Both the position numbers and the translations under genes were made by a program. A stretch of DNA of 25,299 bases from NCBI GenBank assembly GCA_031264545.1, contig JAISDV010000049.1, positions 1 to 25,299 of the forward strand. Reading direction: 5' to 3'. Below the pieces are notes generated by a model, which was not told where the DNA came from, ran no database searches, and saw nothing but the letters and a program-made list of their open reading frames with translations. Below, one piece after another: positions 1 through 8,183 of the stretch (position 1 is its first letter; the number at the start of each line of letters is the position of its first letter). Source of the DNA: Oscillospiraceae bacterium (lineage in GTDB: Bacteria > Bacillota > Clostridia > Oscillospirales > Oscillospiraceae).

Positions 1-45
1 GCTAACACTGTTTCAAGATGATGGCAGCTATGCAGCAGGGATTAT

Positions 46-80
46 AAAAGTGCCGTATTCGTTGGGAATACGGCACTTTT
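46..80. terminator. Perfect hairpin terminator at left edge
   Basis: A 15-bp perfect stem (46-60 with 66-80) encloses a 5-base loop GTTGG. It starts with AAAA and ends with TTTT, so it could stop transcription from either side. It most likely ends a gene lying left of the window: the frame starting at base 1 stops at 19-21. No gene can be identified from the 45 bases before it. Confidence 0.8.
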
Positions 81-286
81 CCTCGCGTTTGGCTATTGAC
101 GGGCGAGACAGATGGCAGAGGACAAAGAGGAAGGGAAAAAAACGGGGTTCGAGTACCGGGTGCGCGTGATAACGAAGTGGGTTTTAAAGTTCGACTGCAC
201 TTTAATCGCTTTGTTCATAACATAAAATTCATGCGTTTTATCAAAATTCTTTCGCCGCCATGCCCATACATCCTTGCTGCGTTCCG

Positions 287-314
287 TCTGCCCCCGCCGG
301 TCTGCCCCCGCCGG
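287..314. repeat. 14-bp perfect tandem duplication
   Basis: The unit TCTGCCCCCGCCGG occurs at 287-300 and again immediately at 301-314. It lies just upstream of the -35 element of the NUDIX/wal promoter and looks like a small slippage duplication. Confidence 0.85.
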
Positions 315-324
315 CTAAAATAAC

Positions 325-353
325 TGGAAATCCGAACTGCGGCGTGCTATAAT
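325..353 (+). promoter_or_regulatory. Extended -10 promoter for NUDIX-wal operon
   Basis: A -10 box TATAAT (348-353) is preceded by TGC, making an extended -10 (TGN). The -35 is a weaker TGGAAA (325-330) with a 17-base spacer. Transcription would begin near 360, leaving a leader of roughly 125 bases before the start codon at 487. Both the NUDIX gene and, by readthrough, the wal genes could use it, since no other promoter was seen before walR. Confidence 0.65.
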
Positions 354-464
354 AAATCAAATTAACACAAATTATGCGCAAAGTCTCGCAATCGTGCGAA
401 AATGCGGTGCCATATGCCGCTTCCGCCGCCGATTTTCGACGGAGATCGGTTTGTGTCTTGAGCT

Positions 465-486
465 CAGCGAAAGGAATGATCTTTTT
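465..486 (+). repeat. Copy 1 of a 22-nt start-site repeat with ribosome binding site
   Basis: These 22 bases end directly at the NUDIX ATG (487) and contain GCGAAAGGAATGATC, whose AAAGGA acts as the Shine-Dalgarno. The same 22 bases occur on the - strand at 15209-15188, one T before the upp ATG. The two downstream genes are unrelated in function. Confidence 0.85.
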
Positions 487-1020
487 ATGGACTATACCGA
501 AACGCTCGTCCGCCATATAAACGGCTATAAGGGGCTGATCATCAATGCGACGCTGGACAGGGTCGCGCTTCAGACCGGCGAGCACACGCTGCGCGAGGTC
601 GTCGAGCATCCCGGCGGGGTCGCGGTCATTCCGGTTGACGGCGAAGGCTATGTCTATTGTGTCCGCCAATTCCGCTACCCGATGAACGCGCACCTGCTGG
701 AGGTTCCGGCGGGAAAGCTCGAAACAGGCGAAGCGCCTATCCGCTGTGCCGAGCGTGAGCTCTCGGAGGAGACGGGCATAACGGCCGGCGAATACACCGA
801 CCTCGGAAGGTTCTATCCCTCCCCCGGCTTCTGCCGGGAAACCATCTATCTTTATCTGGCAAGAGACCTGCATTTCGGACAGGCGCACCCCGACCGCCAT
901 GAGCTTCTGGACGTCCAACGGATTCATCTCGACGAGTTGATCGGACTTGTCATGGCAAACGCGCTTGCCGATGCGAAAACCGTGATCGCAGTGCTTAAGG
1001 CGAAGCGCCTCCTTTCATGA
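487..1020 (+). CDS. NUDIX hydrolase, ADP-ribose pyrophosphatase type
   Basis: This 177-residue protein probably hydrolyses ADP-ribose to AMP and ribose 5-phosphate in the cytosol. The complete Nudix box (G-x5-E-x7-REUxEExGU) spans residues 76-98, with G76, E82, R90, E91, E94, E95 and G97 all present; the glutamates bind the catalytic metal. Upstream residues such as VRQFRYP (59-65) and EVPAGK (72-77) are typical of the ADP-ribose branch. The frame is open back to 394, but the ATG at 487 is preferred because AAAGGA lies 11 bases before it and family similarity starts at MDYTETL. It ends 31 bases before walR and probably heads that transcript. Exact substrate specificity within the family is inferred. 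Confidence 0.88.
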   Translation: MDYTETLVRHINGYKGLIINATLDRVALQTGEHTLREVVEHPGGVAVIPVDGEGYVYCVRQFRYPMNAHLLEVPAGKLETGEAPIRCAERELSEETGITAGEYTDLGRFYPSPGFCRETIYLYLARDLHFGQAHPDRHELLDVQRIHLDELIGLVMANALADAKTVIAVLKAKRLLS

Positions 1021-1051
1021 CCTCTTATAAAACCGAAAGGAATAACGGAAA

Positions 1052-1750
1052 ATGGCAAAGACCGTCTTGATCGTCGACGACGAGAAATCGATCGTCGATA
1101 TTCTGAGGTTCAACCTCGAGAAATCGGAATACGAAGCTATCTGCGCCTACGACGGGCGCGAGGGGCTGCGGCTGGCCAGAGAGCGGAACCCCGATCTGAT
1201 ACTTCTGGATGTGATGCTTCCCTACATAGACGGATTCGAGGTATGCCGAACGCTCCGCAACGAGGGCTGCGGTATCCCCATTATCATGATCACGGCGCGC
1301 GAGGAGGAAACGGACAAGGTGTTCGGTCTCGAGCTGGGCGCGGACGACTATATTACAAAGCCCTTTTCCGTGCGCGAGCTGCTGGCCAGGGTAAAGGCAA
1401 ATATGCGCCGGTCCGCCGGCGCGGAGCCGTCGGCGGTCTGTCCGGGCGAATCTATCAGCAGCAGGGGGCTCGTCATCGACTTCGAGCGGCACACGGTGTT
1501 TAAGGGCGGCCGCGATCTGGAGCTGACACAGCGGGAATATGAGTTGATCAAGTATCTTGCTTGTTCCCCCGGAAGGGTCATCTCCCGCGAGAAGCTCATG
1601 AGCGAGGTCTGGCAGTACGACTATTACGGCGATCTCCGGGCCGTCGACGTGGCTGTACGCCGCCTGCGCGAAAAGCTTGAAGACAATCCCGCCGAACCCG
1701 AATATGTGATGACAAAGCGCGGCGTAGGTTATTATTTCAGTGAGGAATAG
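1052..1750 (+). CDS. walR: OmpR/PhoB-family response regulator, WalR-like
   Basis: This 232-residue cytosolic DNA-binding regulator is the output half of a two-component system. The receiver domain (about 1-120) has the acidic pair D9-D10, phospho-acceptor D53 in LLDVMLP, T81 and K103 in ITKPF. The stretch GADDYITKPFSVRELLARV closely resembles Bacillus WalR. The winged-helix domain occupies about 135-232 and ends in the usual RGVGYYF. WalR orthologues in low-GC Firmicutes control cell-wall hydrolase and envelope genes. The order with a histidine kinase, YycH-like and YycI-like genes supports the assignment over PhoP or other paralogues. An AAAGGA site lies about 10 bases upstream of the ATG. 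Confidence 0.85.
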   Translation: MAKTVLIVDDEKSIVDILRFNLEKSEYEAICAYDGREGLRLARERNPDLILLDVMLPYIDGFEVCRTLRNEGCGIPIIMITAREEETDKVFGLELGADDYITKPFSVRELLARVKANMRRSAGAEPSAVCPGESISSRGLVIDFERHTVFKGGRDLELTQREYELIKYLACSPGRVISREKLMSEVWQYDYYGDLRAVDVAVRRLREKLEDNPAEPEYVMTKRGVGYYFSEE

Positions 1751-1813
1751 CCCGATATACTCAGGCCCGGGTGCGGCGACAATCCACCGGTCCGTCCTTT
1801 TCGGAGGGTTTTT

Positions 1814-3268
1814 ATGAACAAAAGCCTTTATACGAAGCTCGTTCTGATCATGCTGCTGCTCATTCTCTCGCTGATGGCCGTCGCCGGGGCCTTTCTGATG
1901 AACGGGATACGCAGCTTTTACCTCGACGATTTCTACCAGAAAATGAAAACGGTGTTTGAAAACCCTGAGTTTGCGAACGACCTGTACTCCGCCGCAAGCG
2001 ATACGGCGGGCGATACAAGTCCCGAAGCAAAGCTGGCGGAGCGTCTCAGGACTTATTCCGGCCAGCTCGGGATAGACTCCGGTTCAAGAAACTACTATAT
2101 CCTGAGCGGACAGACCGGCGCCGTGCTGACCGGCTCGGACACTGAGACCGACAGTGTCGCGATGACGCCGAACATCCTGACAGCCATCGGCGGCGAGGCG
2201 GGTTATATCAACGACCACAGCGCGGAATACATGGACGTTGCCCTGCCGGTCGACGGCGGGGCAAAAGGCTATATCATCTATATTAAGGACAACAAAAGCG
2301 CCGTTTACGATCTGAGCTCGGCGCTGATCGGTATTCTCAGCCGGGCGCTGCTGATCGGCCTTATCATCTCCGTTTTTCTCAGCATGCTTCTGGCCAAGGC
2401 CATGGTGACACCTCTGCAGAACCTGACAAAAGCGGCTGAAAGCGTCTCCGCAGGGGACTTTTCTCCAAAGCTGGAATCGGATGCCAAGGACGAGATCGGT
2501 GTGCTCACCCGAACCTTCAGCAGCATGGCGCGGCAGCTTGAAACTACGCTCGATCATCTGAAAAGGTCGGAGACCATGCGCCGCGAGTTCGTTGCCAACG
2601 TTTCGCACGAATTGCGGACGCCAATCACCAGTATCCGAAGCTATGCGGAAACGCTCCAGGACGCGGAGAGCCTGCCCGCGGAGACGGAAAAAGAATTCCT
2701 CGGCGTTATCGTCAACGAGAGCGACCGTATGACGAATATTGTTCAGGACCTGCTGATGCTTTCGCGTTTCGACGCAGGCAGCATGGAATTTTCCTTCGCG
2801 CGCTTTTCTTTCGAAAAAGCCCTGCGCGATGTCTACAGCGCTATGCTGCTCGAGGCGAAAAAGCACGATCACCGCTTCACGCTGGAGCTGAAGACGCCGC
2901 TGCCGGAGCTTGTGGGCGACAGGGCGCGGATCGAGCAGGTCCTCATTAATATGATATCGAACGCGATCAAATACACGCGGGACGGCGGAACCATTGCGTT
3001 ATCCGCCGGACAGGCAGGCGATGCTGTCTGGGTAAGTGTCCGGGATAACGGCATCGGCATACCAAAGGAGGACCTGCCAAAGGTTTTCGACCGTTTTTAC
3101 CGGGTCGACAAGGCGCGCAGCCGCGAATCCGGCGGAACCGGCCTCGGCCTTTCAATCGCCAGAGAAATCATTGCGCGTCACAACGGTAAGATCACGCTGA
3201 ACAGCCGTCCGGGTAAGGGAACGGTTATTACGGCAACGCTTCCCGTGGAGGGCCCACAAAATGCCTGA
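1814..3268 (+). CDS. walK: Sensor histidine kinase, WalK-like without PAS domain
   Basis: This 484-residue membrane kinase probably phosphorylates the preceding WalR-like regulator. It has a first membrane segment at about 8-29, an extracellular sensor of about 140 residues, a second segment at about 172-194, then HAMP (about 195-247). HisKA follows with phospho-acceptor H265 in NVSHELRTP. The HATPase domain shows the N-box (N379, N383), DNGIGIP (411-417) and GGTGLGLSIA (440-449). HAMP runs directly into HisKA; I see no room for the cytoplasmic PAS domain typical of Bacillus WalK, so the sensing layout is simpler. GGAGGG lies 5 bases before the ATG. The gene overlaps the next by 8 bases, indicating co-translation. 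The symbol rests partly on context. Confidence 0.8.
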   Translation: MNKSLYTKLVLIMLLLILSLMAVAGAFLMNGIRSFYLDDFYQKMKTVFENPEFANDLYSAASDTAGDTSPEAKLAERLRTYSGQLGIDSGSRNYYILSGQTGAVLTGSDTETDSVAMTPNILTAIGGEAGYINDHSAEYMDVALPVDGGAKGYIIYIKDNKSAVYDLSSALIGILSRALLIGLIISVFLSMLLAKAMVTPLQNLTKAAESVSAGDFSPKLESDAKDEIGVLTRTFSSMARQLETTLDHLKRSETMRREFVANVSHELRTPITSIRSYAETLQDAESLPAETEKEFLGVIVNESDRMTNIVQDLLMLSRFDAGSMEFSFARFSFEKALRDVYSAMLLEAKKHDHRFTLELKTPLPELVGDRARIEQVLINMISNAIKYTRDGGTIALSAGQAGDAVWVSVRDNGIGIPKEDLPKVFDRFYRVDKARSRESGGTGLGLSIAREIIARHNGKITLNSRPGKGTVITATLPVEGPQNA

Positions 3269-4571
3269 CAAAACAAAGCTCGCGGACATCGCAAAAAACT
3301 GCGTAATCGTTCTGTTGTTCGCTTCCGCGGTCTTTCTCCTCTCGAAGGTCGTTTTCAATGGGCGCGACCGCCTATCCGGGGAATTGAGCGGCTTCTTTTC
3401 CGGGAAAAGCGGAGAGAACTCCGCTGCGCTCCCGGGTACGAACGGCCCGAGCTCCGCTGCGAGTCCGGTCTTTCTCATGACCACCTCGGAGGACGGCTCG
3501 CACTACGCGGTCAAATACGCCGGTGAGGACCGGGAAAAGCTCGTCTCGCAGTTTTCCGCCTATCTCGGCGAGGCGCTCGGCTCTCCGGCCAGACCTGAGG
3601 CGATCACAGAGGACCTATGGCGAGAAGCGCTTACCGGGAGCGGGGTTTTCTTTGACTACCTCTATCCGCAGCCCCTTTCCGTCCTGGCCGCCTGGCTCGG
3701 AACGGAAGCCTCCGGTCCCGTCTCCGAAAAATCTGCCCGCCGTTTCCTGCTCGCAGATGACGGCGGCGATGTGACGCTTTATTTCATAAGCGCCGGAGAA
3801 AACAGGGTATACAGCTGCAAAACCGCTATCAGCTTTGCCTCGCTCGCCGCAAGAATCAAGGGGCTCCCGGCAGGAAGCGCCAACTTCGCTTTTGAGCTCG
3901 GCGGGGAGTATGAAAAGCTTGCCCCCTATTTCATCTTCTCCAACGAAAGCGGCTCCCTCCGCGGACTCAGCTCCGTAAATCCCGCCAGGGAGGGCTTCGA
4001 CAGCTCGGCGCTTATGGACAGCTTCGGAATGAACAGCCAGATCGCGAACAAATACGCTGAGACGGGCGGCGCGGTCGTCTACGTCGATGGGGATAAAAGC
4101 CTGCGCTTCGAGACCGCCGGAAGGCTCGTTTTCAGTGTTTCAGGCGGCAGCGGCCTGCCGCTGACGGCAAGCGGCTCAGCTCTCGGTCTTGCCGACTGTG
4201 TTTCCGCTTGCCTTAAGATCATTAACGACAGCATCGGCCTCGCCGCGGGCGACGCCGAAATTTCGCTCGCGGGTGTTTCCGAATTGTCCGATACCGGGAA
4301 TTACACCGTCAATTTTGCCTATTTTGCGGGCGGTATCCCTGTGGTTCTCTCAGGCGGCGCTTACGCCGCGCGCTTCGAGGTCCGCGGCGGCACGCTGATA
4401 AGGGCCGAGCTGCATTTCAGGAGCTTCGCCTTTACCGGAGACACGGTTCTGGTTCTGCCTGAAAAGCAGGCTGCGGTCATCGCCGCCGCCGGACCGGGCG
4501 GCGAGCCTGTGCTGAGCTATGAGGACAGGCCGGACGGTGTCGTCTGCACATGGATATCGCATAAGGAATGA
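3261..4571 (+). CDS. yycH: YycH-like regulator of the Wal system
   Basis: This 436-residue protein has a short cytosolic N-terminus, one membrane segment (about 14-31) and a long extracytoplasmic domain, matching the topology of YycH. In Bacillus, YycH and YycI are membrane-anchored partners that modulate WalK activity. The start overlaps the 3' end of the kinase gene by 8 bases, with GGAGGG at 3247-3252 as ribosome binding site inside it. No catalytic motif is visible. Similarity to YycH is judged from topology, size, a YycH-like overall pattern and position after walK. Sequence alone is weakly conserved in this family, so a generic membrane-anchored accessory protein is the alternative. Confidence 0.7.
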   Translation: MPDKTKLADIAKNCVIVLLFASAVFLLSKVVFNGRDRLSGELSGFFSGKSGENSAALPGTNGPSSAASPVFLMTTSEDGSHYAVKYAGEDREKLVSQFSAYLGEALGSPARPEAITEDLWREALTGSGVFFDYLYPQPLSVLAAWLGTEASGPVSEKSARRFLLADDGGDVTLYFISAGENRVYSCKTAISFASLAARIKGLPAGSANFAFELGGEYEKLAPYFIFSNESGSLRGLSSVNPAREGFDSSALMDSFGMNSQIANKYAETGGAVVYVDGDKSLRFETAGRLVFSVSGGSGLPLTASGSALGLADCVSACLKIINDSIGLAAGDAEISLAGVSELSDTGNYTVNFAYFAGGIPVVLSGGAYAARFEVRGGTLIRAELHFRSFAFTGDTVLVLPEKQAAVIAAAGPGGEPVLSYEDRPDGVVCTWISHKE

Positions 4572-4583
4572 AAGGCGCTGAAT

Positions 4584-5426
4584 GTGGATAAGTCCAAGAT
4601 CAAAAGCTCGATCATTATACTGCTTGCCGTCGTGAACGTCTGCCTGCTTGCCCTTGTTTTTTCGGACAATACGGAGACCCGGAAAGCGCGGCTTTACCGG
4701 CAGGAAGCGCTTGAAGCGGTCTTTGCCGAAAATGGCATTGCGTTCGATCCGGCCACAGCGATCCCCGATACCGCGCCGCCGCTTATGACGCTGCGGCGTG
4801 ACGTTGAGACGGAAGAAAAAAGCTTCCGCGCGCTCATCGGCCGGGCCTCTGTCGAGGACCAGGGCGGAAATGTCTTCTTTTTCCTGGGGACGGCCGGACA
4901 GGCACAATCACGCGGAACCGGCGAATTCGAGCTGATGCTGCTCGAAGCCGATCCTATAGCAGCCGGCAAAGACGCGGTTTCCGCGGCGGAAGCCGCGATG
5001 AAAAAGCTCGGCTACGAATGCGCGGACATCGCGCCCGCCGTCACGTGGGACAGCAGCAGCACCCTGGTTACCCTCGTCTGCGCGCAGGACGGAATCCCTG
5101 TACGCAACGCCAGAATCAGCTTTTATTTTCTGGCCGGGAGGCTCCAGACCATAAGCGGCGCCGGACCGCTGGACAAAAAAATTGCCGCTTCCGCCGCCGC
5201 TGACTATCCCGACGGGATAACGGTGCTGATGAAATTTCTGGAGTTGATCAACCAGACCGGCCGGGTATGCGGCCGGGTAAACGGCGTCGGTGTCGAGTAC
5301 GTCATGTCCTCCGCCGTTTCAGGCAGCTGCACGCTCAGGCCTGTCTGGCACATCGAAGCCGATTCCGGCTCCTTTTTCATCGACGCCGCGACACTGAAAG
5401 AAGAAAATATTGAGGCTTCAGCCTGA
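4584..5426 (+). CDS. yycI: YycI-like regulator of the Wal system
   Basis: This 280-residue protein begins with GTG. Its N-terminus (MDKSKIKSSIIILLAVVNVC) resembles YycI, whose members start with MDWSK and then a membrane helix; here the helix covers about 8-27. The rest is an extracytoplasmic domain built of repeat-like alpha/beta segments. YycI works with YycH at the outer face of the membrane to tune WalK. The start is supported by GAAAGG at 4570-4575 and by spacing: only 12 bases separate it from the upstream stop. It is the last gene before the hairpin at 5510-5541. Confidence 0.75.
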   Translation: MDKSKIKSSIIILLAVVNVCLLALVFSDNTETRKARLYRQEALEAVFAENGIAFDPATAIPDTAPPLMTLRRDVETEEKSFRALIGRASVEDQGGNVFFFLGTAGQAQSRGTGEFELMLLEADPIAAGKDAVSAAEAAMKKLGYECADIAPAVTWDSSSTLVTLVCAQDGIPVRNARISFYFLAGRLQTISGAGPLDKKIAASAAADYPDGITVLMKFLELINQTGRVCGRVNGVGVEYVMSSAVSGSCTLRPVWHIEADSGSFFIDAATLKEENIEASA

Positions 5427-5509
5427 AAACGCAGCACCTGGGCCCGTATGACGATATAAGCTGCTTTTCGAATGCGCCAATGCAGCCTCAGAGCCTGAAT
5501 TCACAGCGC

Positions 5510-5541
5510 GAAACGGCAGCCGCGAAGCGGTTTGCCGTTTC
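5510..5541 (+). terminator. Hairpin ending the wal operon
   Basis: An outer 9-bp perfect stem (5510-5518 with 5533-5541, GAAACGGCA/TGCCGTTTC) surrounds an inner 4-bp stem CCGC/GCGG (5520-5523 with 5527-5530) and a GAA loop. The T-tract after it is poor, so termination may be partial. The next promoter starts 6 bases later. Confidence 0.6.
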
Positions 5542-5547
5542 TTGCTG

Positions 5548-5576
5548 TTGACGCGCCGCGGGCTTCCGTGTATGAT
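5548..5576 (+). promoter_or_regulatory. Sigma-A-type promoter of the MFS gene
   Basis: TTGACG (5548-5553) and TATGAT (5571-5576) are separated by exactly 17 bases, each one mismatch from consensus. The start codon lies 46 bases after the -10. Confidence 0.85.
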
Positions 5577-5622
5577 TAAGCTGTCGTTTTCCCCGCGGCA
5601 AAAAAGATAAACCGGAGTCGCT

Positions 5623-6855
5623 ATGAAACAAAGGATTCACGGGCACCTGCTCACACTCATCGTGATACTGTTTGCAGTCTTCCTGCTCTACGGCATGTAT
5701 TTCAATCTTTTCGGCGCCAACGCGCAGCCGACAATGGCCTTTTTCTCGATCAACAAGGCTGAGCTGGGCGTCATTCTGAGTGTTCAGGCCATAGGCTGCC
5801 TCGTGGTGTCGATTTTTCTCGCGCTTTTCGGGGAACGCTTCAACAAGCTCCGCGGACTGAGCCTCGGCCTTGTGCTGATGGGCATTTTCGCCCTGCTTGT
5901 GAGTACGATTCCTTCCTATACCGCGCCCGGCGGCGGCTATACGCTCATGCTCGTCTTTTCCCTGGCCGCAGGCTCAGGATATATCATTATCGATCTGCTC
6001 ATGAACGGGGTCGTCGCGGATATTTATCCCGGGCACAAAAACACCCTGCTGCCCTTTATACACGCCATGTTCGGAACCGGCGCGATGCTCGCGCCGGGCT
6101 TCGTCGCGTCCCTGACGGACCTCGGCGTGCCGGCAAGCTTTGCCCTGCCCTACCGTTATCTCGGTCTTGCCGCCATCATTGCCGCCCTGCCGCTGATCGC
6201 CGCAGCAAAGCGCGCCAGCGCCGGTACGCCTTATGCCGATATGGCGGTCATGCGCAGCCGGGCGAAAGAGAACCCCGCGGAGGTTTTCAAGAGTCCAAAG
6301 GCCTGGTTCTTCCTCATATGCGGGATTTTCATGATGATTTTCCAGAACGGCATGTCGGCCTGGCTGCCCATCTACTGCGCTGAGCGGCTTTCATTCGAAA
6401 CACAGCTCGCCGGCCTTGTGCTGACGGTATACTTCGCGGGAACGCTTGTCATGCGCCTTTTCTCGCCGTTGATTTTCCGTTTCATCGCGGTCGCGCGGTT
6501 TTACGCAATCACGATCCTGGGCTCTGCGGCGCTTTTTGCGCTCTGCTTCCTTTTTGTGCGGACGGAAGCTCTGATGATAGCCTGCGCGGCGCTGGGCGGC
6601 CTGCTTCAGGGCACGGCGGCCCCGTCCATCATCATTCTCTCCTGCGACGCCTTTCCCGAGCGCACCGCCTCGGCTTCGGCGATCTTCGTGCTGGCTGTCT
6701 CCGTATCCTCGTTCATCGGCCCCGTCCTGATCGGCGGCGTGATCGAGACGCTGGGCTATCAGCCCGCTCTGCTGATCATCACGCTCTTTCTTCCGATCTC
6801 CGTCGCTTTCGCTGCCCTCGGCTCGAGACAAGGCAGTCCAAAAGGCAGCGCCTGA
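5623..6855 (+). CDS. MFS transporter, 12 transmembrane segments
   Basis: This 410-residue integral membrane protein has about 12 hydrophobic segments in two halves, separated by a polar central loop at about residues 190-225 (KRASAG to PKAWFF). A degenerate MFS motif A, GERFNKLRGL, follows the second segment. The layout fits a major facilitator, perhaps near the sugar-type FucP-like group, but nothing seen fixes substrate or direction. It has its own promoter (5548-5576), a CGGAG site 5 bases before the ATG, and stands alone between the wal operon and convergent ltaE. It need not be functionally linked to either. Confidence 0.85.
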   Translation: MKQRIHGHLLTLIVILFAVFLLYGMYFNLFGANAQPTMAFFSINKAELGVILSVQAIGCLVVSIFLALFGERFNKLRGLSLGLVLMGIFALLVSTIPSYTAPGGGYTLMLVFSLAAGSGYIIIDLLMNGVVADIYPGHKNTLLPFIHAMFGTGAMLAPGFVASLTDLGVPASFALPYRYLGLAAIIAALPLIAAAKRASAGTPYADMAVMRSRAKENPAEVFKSPKAWFFLICGIFMMIFQNGMSAWLPIYCAERLSFETQLAGLVLTVYFAGTLVMRLFSPLIFRFIAVARFYAITILGSAALFALCFLFVRTEALMIACAALGGLLQGTAAPSIIILSCDAFPERTASASAIFVLAVSVSSFIGPVLIGGVIETLGYQPALLIITLFLPISVAFAALGSRQGSPKGSA

Positions 6856-6880
6856 GCGCCTCCGCCGAAAACGGGGCTGC

Positions 6881-6916
6881 CGCGCCGGGACAAGCTCCGT
6901 GCGGCAAACCGGCGCG
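6881..6916. terminator. GC-rich hairpin between convergent genes
   Basis: CGCGCCGG (6881-6888) pairs perfectly with CCGGCGCG (6909-6916) across a 20-base loop. It sits in the 72-base gap between the 3' ends of the MFS and ltaE genes. There is no T-tract, so its role as terminator for either strand is inferred from position. Confidence 0.4.
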
Positions 6917-6927
6917 CCCTGCCGGCG

Positions 6928-8013
6928 TTATTCCGGCATTTCGACCGACCAGACGGGCGCCTTATCCCCATGGATCCGGCACGCTCTCCTGATGTCACTG
7001 GCGAGCACGTCCACAGTCTCCGGCCTGGTTGCCCAGCTCGTCACGAAACGGATGGCCGTTTTGCCGTCGGACAGCGTCTTCCACCGAGAAAAACTATAAT
7101 TCTTTGCCAGCTGCGCGATCACGCCCTCGCTGACGATCGGAAATTGCTGGTTCGTAGGCGAATCGTAGAGAAAGGCGCAGCCACCGCCGTGAAAGGCGTC
7201 CCTGATTGCCATCGCCAGCCTGACCGCGTGCCGCCCCAGCTCGAGATAAAGCCCGTCCTTGAAAAGCGTTTCAAACTGGACGCCCAGGAGCCGGCCCTTG
7301 GCCAGCATGCCGCCGCGTTGCTTGATGTGATAACGGAAGTCCTCGTTCAGGCCCGCGCTGCAGATACAGACCGCCTCGCCGAAGAGCGCGCCGACCTTGG
7401 TTCCGCCGATATAGAAAACGTCGCAGAGCTGCGCCAGATCGGCCATGAAAACGTCGTTCCGCTTCGCGCCGAGCGCATAGCCGAGCCGCGCCCCGTCCAG
7501 ATAGAGCGTCAGCTTCTTTTCGCCGCAGACCTCGCGCAGCGCCAGAAGCTCGGCCTTGGTATAGAGCAGCCCTGTCTCTGTGGGCTGCGAGAGATAAACC
7601 ATCGCGGGCTGGGGCGTGTGGACACGGTTTGGGTCCTCCCAGTGCGTCTCGACGCATTCGCGCACCTGCGCCGCCGTCAGCTTTCCGTCCGGCGCGGGCA
7701 GGGCGAGCACCTTATGCCCTGTCGCCTCGACCGCGCCCGCTTCATGTCCCGCGATATGTCCCGTTTCCGCGGAAATCACCGCCTGATGCGGCCGGAGCAC
7801 AGACCCGATCACGGTCGCGTTTGCCTGCGTGCCGCCGACGAAAAAATGCACGTCCATGTCCTCTCTGCCGCAGGCAAGCTTAATCATCCGGCGCGCCGCT
7901 TCGCAGTATTCGTCCTCGCCGTAGCCGGGCGTCTGCTCCTTGTTTGTCTGCAAAAGGGCCTCCATGATGCGCGGATGCGCGCCTTCTGCGTAATCGCATT
8001 CAAATCTCTGCAT
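6928..8013 (-). CDS. ltaE: Low-specificity threonine aldolase family enzyme
   Basis: This 361-residue PLP enzyme probably cleaves L-threonine or L-allo-threonine to glycine and acetaldehyde. Features of the beta-eliminating lyase/threonine aldolase family are present: GGTQAN (60-65), the PLP-stacking histidine H86 in TGHI, D173 in YLDGARL, and K206 in YIGGTKVG as Schiff-base lysine. The length matches the family. An in-frame ATG lies 27 bases upstream, but the start at 8013 is preferred: GGAGG (8025-8021) is 7 bases before it and sequence similarity begins at MQRFECDYAEG. It has its own promoter and is divergent from yfbR. Stereospecificity cannot be read from the sequence. Confidence 0.83.
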   Translation of the reverse strand: MQRFECDYAEGAHPRIMEALLQTNKEQTPGYGEDEYCEAARRMIKLACGREDMDVHFFVGGTQANATVIGSVLRPHQAVISAETGHIAGHEAGAVEATGHKVLALPAPDGKLTAAQVRECVETHWEDPNRVHTPQPAMVYLSQPTETGLLYTKAELLALREVCGEKKLTLYLDGARLGYALGAKRNDVFMADLAQLCDVFYIGGTKVGALFGEAVCICSAGLNEDFRYHIKQRGGMLAKGRLLGVQFETLFKDGLYLELGRHAVRLAMAIRDAFHGGGCAFLYDSPTNQQFPIVSEGVIAQLAKNYSFSRWKTLSDGKTAIRFVTSWATRPETVDVLASDIRRACRIHGDKAPVWSVEMPE

Positions 8014-8038
8014 ATACAATCCTCCGTGATTCCTGTTC

Positions 8039-8068
8039 ATTATAGTTTACAAGCTTTCGGACTGTCAA
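8039..8068 (-). promoter_or_regulatory. Consensus promoter of ltaE
   Basis: On the - strand a perfect TTGACA (8068-8063) and perfect TATAAT (8044-8039) are separated by 18 bases. Transcription would start near 8032, giving a leader of about 19 bases that contains GGAGG. Confidence 0.88.
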
Positions 8069-8116
8069 TCGCCAAAGACAAATACTTTCGCCGCAGGCGC
8101 GCCGGACCTGCGGGAA

Positions 8117-8134
8117 CATGCGATTTGCCGCATG
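8117..8134. promoter_or_regulatory. Inverted repeat between divergent promoters
   Basis: CATGCG (8117-8122) and CGCATG (8129-8134) form a 6-bp perfect inverted repeat with a 6-base spacer. A second one, CGCAGG and CCTGCG, lies just to its left. They sit between the ltaE and yfbR promoters and could be an operator or a leader structure; no regulator gene adjoins. Confidence 0.3.
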
Positions 8135-8154
8135 ATTTATTGCACAAGAATCAA

Positions 8155-8183
8155 TTTACATTTTCGTATATTTGTGTTAGAAT
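8155..8183 (+). promoter_or_regulatory. Extended -10 promoter of the yfbR-glyQS-nadE run
   Basis: TTTACA (8155-8160) and TAGAAT (8178-8183) are 17 bases apart, and TGT directly before the -10 gives an extended element. The yfbR start is 73 bases further on. I found no comparably good promoter inside the downstream genes' gaps, so it may serve the whole + strand run to 14535. Confidence 0.8.

Larger units (their letters stand above)
81..464. other. Intergenic region without a recognisable gene
   Basis: This stretch separates the terminator at 46-80 from the NUDIX gene. It holds a 14-bp tandem duplication (287-314), a promoter (325-353) and the leader of the NUDIX transcript. Frames of 75 residues (+, 96-323) and 228 residues (-, 241-927) are open across parts of it. 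They lack a convincing ribosome binding site and family resemblance, and the second lies opposite the NUDIX gene. I see no RNA gene. Confidence 0.6.

Noticed and set aside
1..45. 3' end of a gene on the + strand at the left edge
   Set aside because: The frame from base 1 stops at 19-21 and the one from base 3 stops at once, but too few residues are visible to support a gene.
140..165. tRNA-like T-loop (GGTTCGAGTACC)
   Set aside because: The stem around TTCGA does not pair properly (A where C61 is expected), and no acceptor or anticodon arms are found nearby.
240..315. Possible small SRP RNA on the - strand (GGAACGCAGCAAGG)
   Set aside because: The conserved apical loop sequence of SRP RNA (CCGGAAGGAAGCAGC-like) is not matched and flanking helices do not fit; the similarity is short.
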